In this document: piece after piece, positions 12,554-22,008 of the stretch
Numbering within the stretch: the first letter of the stretch is position 1
Layout: each line of letters starts with the position of its first letter
From: Brienomyrus brachyistius
Taxonomy: Eukaryota; Chordata; Actinopteri; Osteoglossiformes; Mormyridae
Direction of reading: 5' to 3'
Assembly (NCBI RefSeq): GCF_023856365.1
Contig: NC_064540.1
Span: forward strand, 7,478,501 to 7,542,500
Length of the DNA stretch: 64,000 nucleotides
Translations under genes and position numbers: made by a program
The notes under the pieces: model-generated
What the model saw: only the letters and a program-made list of their open reading frames with translations
Told to the model about the DNA's origin: nothing
Database searches by the model: none

Positions 12554-12912
12554 GGCATGGCGGTGCAGTGGTTAGCACTGTTGCCTCACACCTCTGGGAC
12601 CCAGGTTCGAGTCTCCGCCTGGGTTACATGTGTGTGGAGTTTGCATGTTGTCCCCATGTCGTCGTGGGGTTTCCTCCGGGTACTCCGGTTTCCCCCCACA
12701 GTCCAAAAACATGCTGAGGCTAATTGGAGTTGCTAAATTGCCCGTAGGTGTGCTTGTGTGAGTGAATGGTGTGAGAGTGAATGGTGTGTGCTCTGCGATG
12801 GGCTGGCCCCCAATCCTGGGTTGTTCCCTGCCTCATGCCCATTGCTTCCAGGATAGGCTCTGGACCCCCTGCCACCCAGTAGGATAAGCAGTATGGAAAA
12901 TGGATTAATGGA
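12554..12912 (+). mobile_element. tRNA-derived SINE, near full length
   Basis: The head has a pol III A-box-like tggttagcactg and a B-box-like ggttcgagtct. The body includes gtttcctccgggtactccgg and cataattagc-like AT words, and the tail is ggaaaatggatta. The same family occurs at 18284 (-), 23348 (+) and 60151 (+). Confidence 0.85.
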
Positions 12913-13145
12913 AGATTAAAGGTATGTACAATTAAGTTTTATTGTAACTGTACAATAGTTTTGTGCATATTATGATGAATTAAGTGGGGAAACTATTTGT
13001 ATGAATGCTATGCAGCATATGTTTGTCCATCCATATTGCATGGGCACAAACATTTTCAAACTAAAAGTTTTCAAAGTACAGTCACACACTGAATAAAGTA
13101 AATCGGCATCATGCCACAAGGAATTATTTCTTTCATCTCCAAAGG

Positions 13146-13490
13146 ATGGGATGGGTGCACTAGTGACAAACAGAGAACAGAGGTTTGACATAAAGGAGAG
13201 TATGGGAATAATGTGTCCTGAAGTGACAATGACAGCATTCGGAAATGGTCACCATCAGCTGGATGCAAAGAATATGGAGGAAACAAGATGTATCACACAT
13301 CCTAGAATCCACGTGGAGAGAATTATCGGTCTTGTACACAACAAATACAAACACTGTCTTCCAAAATTCCAATCAGTATGGTTCTGCCCTGTGAAGATGA
13401 GAGTGTGACATTCTTAGACAAAATTACCAGTTTGCTGTGCTCTGGCAAAGGTGTGTCCAGGTGTTGTGTGCTGATTGTTAAAGTACACTG
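13146..13490 (+). pseudogene. Decayed DDE_4-type (ISL2EU/IS4EU-like) transposase fragment
   Basis: The frame at 13151-13408 contains RFDIKES, then MEETRCITHPRIHVERIIGL, matching the family pattern GFxIxDLL ... ExxxTRxIAxxRIHVERxI. Just downstream, across frameshifts, come FLDKIT and then CCALAKVCPGVV, which are the family's C-terminal words (LDKIxRVCCALTNxCPxVV). No start, N-terminus or complete domain remains. The resemblance is from memory of the family, not a search. Confidence 0.6.
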
Positions 13491-14441
13491 TCTTGTGGTT
13501 AGTGTACTGGTGTGACTCTGTCCCTCATAGTTGTCCGATATCGGTGTAGCCGACCTTCAGGACTAATCATAACCTCAGAGGCTGAACAATACAGATGTCA
13601 TGTAATTGTAACTTGCACTTTTATCCCACCCTTGTATTCAGTTATTTTGACAGTTAGGACCATTTCTGTTGATTAATTCCTAGTTTATGTCATCCAATAA
13701 ACCAGGCTGCACTTTATGAGTAAAAATAAATGTATTATGAATGTTTTCAATGATGACAATGTCAAGCAACTTTGAACTTGAAACGACATATTTGTTTCTA
13801 GTAGCATTTTATTTATGTAAAGCATTATAAATCACACTATATATTTACATAACATAAATCATACACTACATTATAATTTATGAAATACAAATTAAACATA
13901 ATATATTACAGTGCAATTTATGCTTGCAATAAATACACACACATATGAAAAAAAGAAAATACATAAATAAGTACTAGTATAACACAATTATAAAAACTAA
14001 CCTGAGGAACTACACATCAGGAGACATGTTTATGACATTCTTAGCCTGTTAACATGAGGAGGAAAACCAGACATCTTCTACTGCTGGGGTATCCTCAAGT
14101 CCAAAACATAGGAAATGAATCCACTGGACCATACAGTTTTTAGTCTCACATGCCCCCACGTTACCGTTCTCTTCAGGTCCATGACACAGACACCAGAGTT
14201 TTCTGTGTCTTTGACCGCTGCTTGGTCTTCCTTAAATTGCTTGCCCGTTTTTCTGTCAGAGGCAGAGTTTTGTTGCTCGGTGACGCCGGGGGGATGTTCG
14301 AGTGAAATGCTGCGCACCAAGCTTTGGGAAGGACGCCGCCATGAGCGATTGCAGAGTATGCACTTAGTGCAATTCGAGGTCATTCACAACGTCGGGGTAT
14401 GTAATACTAAGTCATTTATCGTTTTTAGTTTCTCCAAATTA
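13491..14441. other. Intergenic DNA between the two piggyBac-derived units
   Basis: AT-rich, with TA- and ACAT-rich stretches at about 13800-13990. No coding exon or RNA gene was recognised. The short frames at 14078-14483 resemble nothing I know. Confidence 0.5.
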
Positions 14442-14734
14442 TTAATTTCTTCCTTTCACCATCTCTTCTCCGGCAGATTCTAAAAACGTACGAAACACTT
14501 TTAATCTGAACACAATTAGAAAGTATGCAGCTAATCACCGTAGCGCACGCGCGCGCAGGTAAACAGAACATTTGTCTTTACAAAACGACGCCCCGTCCCA
14601 GCATGCAACGCGGTTAATGTTTACCCACATTAAATACTGGCGCCAAACCCGACGACCGTCGCAGTTGCTGTTTGATAGGAGAAAGGTAGAAGTGCACAGC
14701 AAAAGAAGCTGCTGATCGCATACTACATGACACT

Positions 14735-17104
14735 ATGGAAAGCAGCAGTACAGAGATCGACAGTATTGAGGCATCGGAGGATGAAAGTTCTGAAGAGCAA
14801 GACACATACTTGTCGAAATATGGGCAGATATACTCCTCGGAGGATGAATGTTTTGAAGCAGAAGAGACATACTTGTCGGGAAAGGGACAGATGAGCTCCT
14901 TGGAGGATGAACGTTCTGAAAAGAAAGAGACACGCCTGTCCAAAACTCGGGAAATGAGCTTCTCGGAGGATAAATGTTCTGAAGAACAAGAGACATACTT
15001 GTCGAGAAATGTACCATTGTCCTCCTCGGATGATGAACATTCTGAAAAGACATACTTGTCGAAAAATGGGGAAATCAGATGGTGTACAAGTGCACCAGCT
15101 AAAGGACGTAGGATGCCAGCGCAGAATATATTGAAGATCACTCCTGGGCCAACAAGGTTTTGCATTTCCCAAGCCCAAGATATAGCATCTACATTTATGT
15201 CATTCTTTCCAGAATCGATGGAAAATATCATCATCGATATGACAAACTTGGAGGGAGAAAAGAGGTTCTCCAACGACTGGCAAAAATTAACAGCGACTGA
15301 ATTCAAGGCATTTATGGGTCTTTTAATTTTGGCAGGGGGTTTTCAATCAAGTAAGGAATCCATTGGAAAGCTGTGGGACGAAAAAATGGGAAGGTGGATT
15401 TTCCGGGCGACGATGTCCAGAAAAAGATTTTTTGACTTGTTACATGTCGTCACGTTCGACAATCCAGAGTCGAGAGCATTGAGGGAATCGACGGACAAGC
15501 TGGCTGCGATCCGGGACGTATGGGACACGTGGTCAAGCAACCTTTCCATTATGTATAATCCCGGCCATGATATAACAATTGACGAGCACCTGGTTCCCTT
15601 CAGAGGTGAGTAGTATATGTTTTTTATTACTTCTGTACATTGATCTACATTGTTACAATAGTTTGTATTATGTGTAAAAAATGATGTTTTTTTGATGAAG
15701 TTTAACGTTACCACTCCGTATTTAGTAGGCTACTTCTATTAATGTACATATGTAAATCGACCTTATATTTATCATCATAATTGTAACTGGTTTATTTCAA
15801 GCGGTTACTGTATTTGTTCACAATATGTACTTGAGTAAAGACTGGGTTACTTAGTTAATAAAGGAATGATGTTGCAAAGTGTTACCAGAATTTTTTATTT
15901 GCACAAATATTAATCTGATTGCTTTATTTGACAACAGTGCGTGTTCTTTATATGTGTTCTTGTAGGCAGCTGCCCATTTCGGGAGTACATGCCACACAAA
16001 CCCAGCAGGTCCGGCATCAAACTGTGGGTAGCGTGTGATTCAAGATCCAGCTATTGCTGGAAAGTCCAGGTCTACACAGGCAAGCCTCCAGGGGAAGAAA
16101 CGGAAGAAAACCTTGCGAAACGCGTTGTGCTGGACTTGTCGGAGGGGCTGAAGGGGCAGAATGTTACCGTAGGTAGTTTTTTCACGTCTTTTGACCTGGG
16201 TCAACAGCTGCTCAAAAAGAAACTCACTATGACAGGCGAAGTATGCCGCAGTCGGCCGGAGCTGCCGTCTGACTTCCTCATGAGCAAGGGCAGGCGACTG
16301 CACAGCTCAAAATTCGGATTCTTCTCAAACACAACCATCGTGTCGTATCTGAAAACAAAGAAGAAAATGAACGTGCTCCTCATGAGCACGTTCCACCAGA
16401 ACCCGGCAATCAGCAGTCGCATGGATCGAGAGCCCTGCATTTTAACAGATTATGATGAAACTAGAGGTGGAGTGGACACAATGAACAAACTGACGACAGC
16501 GTATAGTACAATACGAAAAACCTCGCGCTGGACACTTGCACTCTTCTGTGACATGTTGGACATTGCTGCACACAATGCCTGTGTAGTCTGGGATGCCATA
16601 AATTCCCAGCAGCCGGACAAAAGAGGAAACAAACGTAAGGTGTTTCTGGTGCAGCTGGGCGAAGCCCTAGTAGCTCCTGCAATGCAGCAGCGGTCGTACG
16701 TGCATGGGATGGTGCGGCTGGGTGAAGCCCTAGTAGCTCCTGCAGTGCAGCAGCGGTCGTACATGCATGGGATGGTGCGGCTGGGCGAAGCCCTAGTAGC
16801 TCCTGCAGTGCAGCAGCGGTCGTACATGCATGGGATGGTGCGGCTGGGTGAAGCGATAGTAACTCCTGCAATGCAGCAGCGGTCAAATCTCCCCAGTGAC
16901 TGTGCCGCTGCCAGAGAGGTGATGGCGGCGAGGAAAGGCGTGGCCCCCCCGCCCGCCCCACTGGGCAAACCATTAAAGAAAAGGTGCGTCTTTTGCGCTA
17001 GTCAACGGGACAGAAAAACAAGAGTCATGTGCAAAATGTGTGGCAAATTTGTTTGTAAGTCACATTACAATGCTGTTTGTGTGTGCTGTATAAAACATTG
17101 TTAG
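14735..17104 (+). CDS. PiggyBac transposase-derived (PGBD-like) protein, copy B
   Basis: Two exons, 14735-15605 and 15966-17104, join in phase 1 and encode 669 aa. The layout is that of copy A: acidic N-terminal 21-aa units (more diverged here), HDITIDEHLVPF with the first Asp, NVTVGSFFTS with Gly where the second Asp is expected, GGVDTMNKL, and the Cys-rich tail CVFCASQRDRKTRVMCKMCG. An extra block of three and a half 21-aa repeats (LGEALVAPAVQQRSYMHGMV) is inserted before the tail, at 16655-16885, and makes the protein longer. Exon 1 and the second half of exon 2 are clearly diverged from copy A, while the start of exon 2 is nearly identical. The frame is fully open. Its function is unknown; a non-mobile protein that binds DNA or chromatin is possible but not shown. 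Confidence 0.85.
16655..16885 (+). repeat. 63-bp in-frame tandem repeat in copy B
   Basis: Three full 63-bp units and part of a fourth, each starting ctgggcgaagcc or ctgggtgaagc, inside exon 2. Copy A has a single equivalent (LGEALVASAMRH). The repeats keep the frame. Confidence 0.93.
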
Positions 17105-17891
17105 TAGGAAGGCTGCAACTATAATGTATTCTGAGGAGGAGGGACATCCCCCCCAACCATCAGATGTGCTCAAAATGTCCTCCCCAATATGTATGATAAT
17201 TATGACCTTGGTGTCCCCACATCGTGGACTCCATGATGACGGTCACAACATCACATATGGGTAAAATGCAGAGGTGTTTCAATGTTCTGTGGTGTGGTGT
17301 GTCAACACTGACCACTACATTCTAATTCTCAAAGAAAATATTCCGTTGGAGTTGTGTAGGAATGTTCTGTTTTGTGCTTAATTTTTTAATGATTTACTTT
17401 CTTTTACTAAGTGAATGAATTGACTTCTGTTTTGTTCTTTTTGAATTGCTGAAGTTCTATTCTGTTCATATTTTAATAATAATACATAACAGTACTCCTA
17501 ATAAGACAGTTATGTTAATTACAGCTATGGATAAAAGTTCTTTGTTAAAAATATATCAGTTCTTTTTCCAGCGTTATTCGACTATCTATTGTTTTTGAAC
17601 ATTTCTAAATGTGGAGTAAAACCTATTGCAGTGAATGTGGGCAGGCACAGAATGTATTACATCTGTAAAAAAATATGTTATTTGAAAGAGCTCGTGTTTT
17701 TTGTAAAGTTTCATCTCTTTTGCACAAGGTGGCGTGATTGCTTAATGATTAATCATCACCACTTCTAAAATATCACTGTGTTTGTCTGCTATATGATATA
17801 TTTAACTGAAATTGCTGATCCAAACAACCAGTGATTCATAAAGGAAAAGCATGAAAATTATCAGGGGTGCCCAAACTTTCGATCTCCACTG

Positions 17892-18205
17892 TACATTTGT
17901 ACTCCTTGCTCTGTGCAATTGAGGCATCCCATGGAGCACAACCAACCGTGGTAGAAGCAATATGCAAAGACAGCATGGAGGAACGTGTGCAGACAAACTA
18001 CATGACCTGCTGTTCATGTTTCTGAGTTTATTAGGTGGATAAGTCATTAAGATACCTGAGGACCCAAGTAATGAAGTAATCACGGAATTACTGAAACCGC
18101 CATGAATTAAAGCAATATTAAAACATTAGTCTTATCTGATTTTTTAAACATTCTTTCCTTTCCCCTTCTGCTAAATACATTAATAAACGTTAGGTTATAA
18201 CTACA
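17892..18205. repeat. Flank of unit B, duplicated from the unit A flank
   Basis: It matches 11959-12260, with long identical runs such as gaacgtgtgcagacaaacta. The offset between copies here is about 5.93 kb, against about 6.10 kb at the gene starts, so indels have accumulated. Confidence 0.7.
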
Positions 18206-18283
18206 ATTATGTATTATACTAATGTATTAGTATTGTTGATGCAACTCTCTTTGCATGGCTCTTGTTTAAAGAGCGCACACGTA

Positions 18284-18507
18284 CACACCATTCACTTTCA
18301 CATGTATGCCTATGGGCAACTTAGTAACTCCAACTAGCCTCAGCATGTCTTTGGACTGTGGGGGGAAACCGGAGTACCCGGAGAAAACCCCACAGCGACA
18401 TGGGGACAACATGCAAACTCTGCACACATGTGACCCAGGCGGAGACTCGAACCCGGGTCCCAGAGGTGTGAGGCAACAGTGCTAACCACTGCACCACCAT
18501 GCCGCCT
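18284..18507 (-). mobile_element. tRNA-derived SINE, head part only, inverted
   Basis: Reverse complement of the 12554 family, from the pol III head (near 18507) to the cattcactttc region. The 3' half is absent. It is followed on the + strand by gggattaataaag and ctatctatc, which looks like the tail of another retroelement (18530-18590). Confidence 0.8.
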
Positions 18508-18959
18508 CGCTCCACGTCACTAGAATTTCCCAGAGGAGCCTTCCCGAGGGATTAATAAAGTTCTACCTGTCTATCTATCATCCACGTTTAAAATGTGTGG
18601 TACACATATAGATGTGATATTTTGGTATTGGATCACGTTTAGCAAAAGAAGACTCTTAGTGATTGCACATAGAAAAAGGGTGATTTGTAGTCATATGTAG
18701 GAAGTACTGTATCGTTTTCAAGAAAAAGCATTATGAAATCCAGGGTTTTATGCTTATTTGCTTATATGAGCCAAATTTGACAGTTCATATTTCTTTTCAC
18801 ATAATGTATGAACAAATCTTCATACCACATGAAAGGCTACATATCAAGCTATTTTCAGTCAAAAATCTTGTGAACGTTTACTGTACCATTTTCAAGAAAT
18901 CCATGTTATTTTGTGTATTATGAGTAAAGTTTGACAGGACGTACCTCAGAAATTCTGCA

Positions 18960-19620
18960 TACTGTATAATCAATTCTTATACAGTCTGAAAGGCAAGGTC
19001 CGAGTTTATTTTCAAAAAAATTGGTCAAGATTTAATGTAGCATTTCAAGCAAAAGCACTTGAAATCCATGATGGTTTTAAAGCCAAATTTAAGAGGTGTT
19101 AAACACACAATTTGTTAAACTTTATTGCACAGTCTCAGGGCTGAATCAGGGTACTTTTCATTAGACAAATAAAGAATCTTCAATTCGAAAAGTGTTCTAA
19201 CATACAATGTGTTGAGTTCCACTGTGTAGTCTTGTTTGAGTCTCGGACTGGCAACCTCATCTGCAATTGTATAGACATAAGCATTTCTGCAGTTATTGTG
19301 CTCCTGTGGAAGAATCCCACAGTGGTCTTCATTTCTTTTAGGGCAACTTTCAATAAAAGTTGATTGCGAGAGCTAGACATGTGCCAAGTCCACTTAAAGG
19401 TTTGGACAGCTTTCATTATGCGTGCTGCATTATCACTAACAATAAGTCACTTTGTCATTAACCTTCCATTCTCTGGCAACTCTAAGGAACTCCTCAGCCA
19501 CATTTTCTGATGTATGTCTGCAACTGAATTCAGAACAGTCCAGAAGACAGGAGGCCATTTTGTATTCTTCAATGAAGTGACAAATAACTGACATGATCAT
19601 GAGGTAGTTCTAGATAATAA
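18960..19620 (-). pseudogene. Dead hAT (ZBED-like) transposase, catalytic-core part
   Basis: Read on the - strand, about 19440 down to 19180 gives VSDNAARIMKAVQTFKW, then LKEMKTTVGFFHRST, then TTQWNSTHCMLEHF. These match the hAT pattern VTDNAANxxxAV ... VGHFxxST ... TRWNSTxxMLERL. Upstream words such as ENVAEEFLRVAREW are in other frames and stop codons interrupt. The usual TRWNST reads TQWNST. The C-terminal dimerisation part was not recognised. Confidence 0.65.
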
Positions 19621-19639
19621 TAGACACCTCATTGATCCC

Positions 19640-19780
19640 TATAGGGAAATTATCTTTAACCCAGGGAGCTGGGGGTTAAGTTGCTCAAAGCCCCACAGAT
19701 ATGCCCAAGTGGGTTTTGAACTGATGACCTTTTGATCACAGGCACACAGGCTTAGCCCACTGATCCATATGCTGCCCCTG
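19640..19780 (-). mobile_element. SINE-like repeat inside the dead hAT element
   Basis: On the - strand it begins ggggcagcatatggatcagt, continues with a B-box-like ggtcatcagttcaaaaccc, and ends in agggatcaatgaggtgtcta. Related heads appear at 31655-31760 and 33494-33560 on the + strand. Confidence 0.55.
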
Positions 19781-19806
19781 TAAACAAAAAAAAAAGACAG
19801 CAATGG

Positions 19807-19879
19807 GTGAACCAGACAGGATCTGAACCTAGTATCTTCTTAGCTGTAGTCAGACACATTATCCATTGCCCCCAGCAAG
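19807..19879 (-). pseudogene. tRNA-Arg pseudogene
   Basis: On the - strand the words ggcaatggataatgtgtctg, actacagctaagaagat and aggttcagatcctg follow tRNA-Arg(ACG) closely. The anticodon position reads ACA rather than ACG, and the acceptor and T stems no longer pair well. A run of ten T (19786-19795 read on -) lies about 11 bases after the 3' end, like a pol III terminator. It could be the head of a tRNA-Arg-derived SINE. Confidence 0.65.
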
Positions 19880-19929
19880 CTATTGTCATGCAAACCATAG
19901 ATGCATTTTCAACCCTTTCTAGCAGTGAA

Positions 19930-20560
19930 GCTGCTTTAGTCCGATAGGGAGATATAGGACTTTCGAAGGAACAAACAGGTACGCTTTGGTTCGTTCGGAA
20001 ATATTTTATTAAAAACAATACAAAATGATCATATATCATAAGCTGTGATAAGCAAGTAATCCCTTTAATCAATAAAATGCTTCAAGCTATTCACACTCAG
20101 ACGTGCCATCATCACCTACTCACTCTTAGACTGGGAAGCCCGTTTCAGTCCTGGCATGAGACCAACACGTGAATCCCGAAAAAGTTCCGGGTGATGCGTG
20201 CTCTATCCCATGGCTGAGCTCCAGTCAGTACTGAGTTCTGCCCCTTCCTTTATACTAAACTGGGCACTGTCAAAGACGACTGCGTGCATGTGGGCAGGGA
20301 ATGAGGTGGCCAGACCCTCCCCTCCCCTCAGGCAGTGCACTCTTGGTTCTTCAGTTCTTATCTGAGTGGAGTGAGAGTGCTTGCAGCTGCAAAACATATT
20401 TGGTAACACTTTCCATTCTCCTCTGAAAAACAAGACAAGTGTCCTTGAACAAGGCAAGTTTCCCAAAACAAGAATTTCTTAAGACAAGATAAGCGTCCCA
20501 CAAAGAAGTTATACAAGCGATATTAGATAAACATGTTGCACAACCCGTCCTTGGCAAAAT
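19930..20560 (-). mobile_element. Possible solo LTR or other promoter-bearing insertion
   Basis: Read on the - strand, a TATA-like gtataaagg (around 20249-20256) is followed about 245 bases later by AATAAA within aataaaatat (20001-20010). That order and spacing fit a U3-R-U5 layout. The insertion separates the two recognisable parts of the dead hAT element. Terminal TG...CA and target duplication were not established, so this is tentative. Confidence 0.3.
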
Positions 20561-20799
20561 GATATGGGTGAATCATGGACATATTGGAAGACGCATTAGA
20601 ATCTCGGGTTGGTTAGTCCATATACGAACAGAATCATTCAATACCTCAATCACCTGATAGGTATGTCTGGTAGGTGGAGTCGGAGTTGCTCCTAACTGTG
20701 AGTACACAGCTTCACAGAATATTACGGTAACAGGAGGACAGTGAACAACTCTTATTAATTCTATGCTATGTGGACGACATAATCAACCGCGAATTCTTT

Positions 20800-21230
20800 C
20801 TCTTACAGAAGCGTTTGCCAATTCCTCATCAATCGTCTTGCGGAGGTCAAAGTCTTTGAAATAATCAGCCTCATGGAGGTCTGGATAGTTAACATCTGCG
20901 ATGACCCTGATGATTGAGATGTACTTGGAGGAGACATCAAAGTAACAGATGTGGAGGTGCCAGCTTCTTCTCTAAGTACTGTAGCAGCGGCAGACCCACC
21001 AGTTTGTTTGTACTCCAACTATACAGTTGCATACATAGTTTTTAAGTGAGTTAACCTTTCTCTATATGAAATTTTAAACATAACAGTGTTGTATAAGCTT
21101 ATTTTGCCCAAGCTGTTAAAATGTGTCCAAATGATGCTTCGTTTTGGACATGCGCTCATTATGTTACTTTGAAACTGTATCAATAAACCACAACTGCGCA
21201 CATCTGGAAGCCAGCTTTTATTGTCCATTT
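20800..21230 (-). pseudogene. Dead ZBED-like transposase, BED-finger part
   Basis: On the - strand, SIIWTHFNSLGKISLYNTVM followed by FKISYRERLTHLKTMY has the spacing of a BED finger (SxVWxxF ... C..C ... I.Y ... L..HL...H), but the zinc-ligand cysteines are replaced. A Ser/Thr-rich linker (EEAGTSTSVTLMSPPSTSQS) follows. With 18960-19620 it forms one broken element. Confidence 0.5.
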
Positions 21231-21759
21231 AGAAGAGCTGACTCAAAGAGCTGATTTGTTAGCAAACAACACATCCTTACTCCAGGGCCCCTGTGAACCT
21301 GACTCATATAAGCAGTTAAAATGTAATTTGAAAAGACACAGGTGACTTTTTTCACATCTACTTCACACAATAACAAATATTTAAAAAGGTGAAGTGATTA
21401 GTTATTATTTACATACCATGGCACAACAACAAAATGTGTCCTTAGCATTTATCCCCCATGTGACATAGCAAGGGAGAGCTAATTCAGTGGCCAGGGAGCT
21501 GTACTTTGCTCAGAGTGCCTTGCAGATTAGGAATTCAAACCAGCAATCTCTCAATCACAAGTGTAATTCCCTAACCATCACCCCACCACTGCTCCAACCA
21601 AATTTCCACTAAAGAATGATGGGATGCTTCACTTTTTGTTTACCTGATCTCTCCATCATTTGTAAGACCCTCCCTGTCTAGTGCAAATATATTGCACTGT
21701 ACGCAGATTAGTACGCCTAGTTCACCGCCAAGGGTCAAACTACAAAACCCGAAACAGGG

Positions 21760-21766
21760 TATAAAT
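21760..21766 (+). promoter_or_regulatory. Candidate TATA box of the SERINC gene
   Basis: tataaat lies 243 bases before the ATG at 22009, in a locally CpG-containing stretch. Distance and setting are plausible, but the start site cannot be placed by reading. Confidence 0.35.
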
Positions 21767-22008
21767 CTCGGCGCTTCTGTAGCTCGACGCCTCGGGCGCA
21801 CTGACGTCACCGTCACGTAGCGGGGAATTCAGAGCTACGCTGATACCGTACGGCAGAATGGGCGGGAGGGCTGCGCTTACGCCCTTCGATATATGTGAAT
21901 AGCTTTAATAACGTACGGAGTATGCGCTGGGCTCCGGGAGACGCCGCTGGGGAGTCTCTCTCATAGAAAACGTTGTCTGAGCCCCTAGTCGTCATTGAAA
22001 GTGAAACA

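Larger units (their letters stand above)
14442..17762 (+). mobile_element. PiggyBac-derived unit B, including leader and 3' region
   Basis: Similarity to unit A starts at TTAA (14442-14445) and ends in atcaccac at 17762. The roughly 250-bp leader before the ATG differs from that of unit A only by a few substitutions and small indels. The same lack of terminal inverted repeats applies. Confidence 0.6.

Noticed and set aside
16450..16973. Two - strand frames of about 170 codons
   Set aside because: Antisense shadows of the 63-bp repeat in PGBD copy B.
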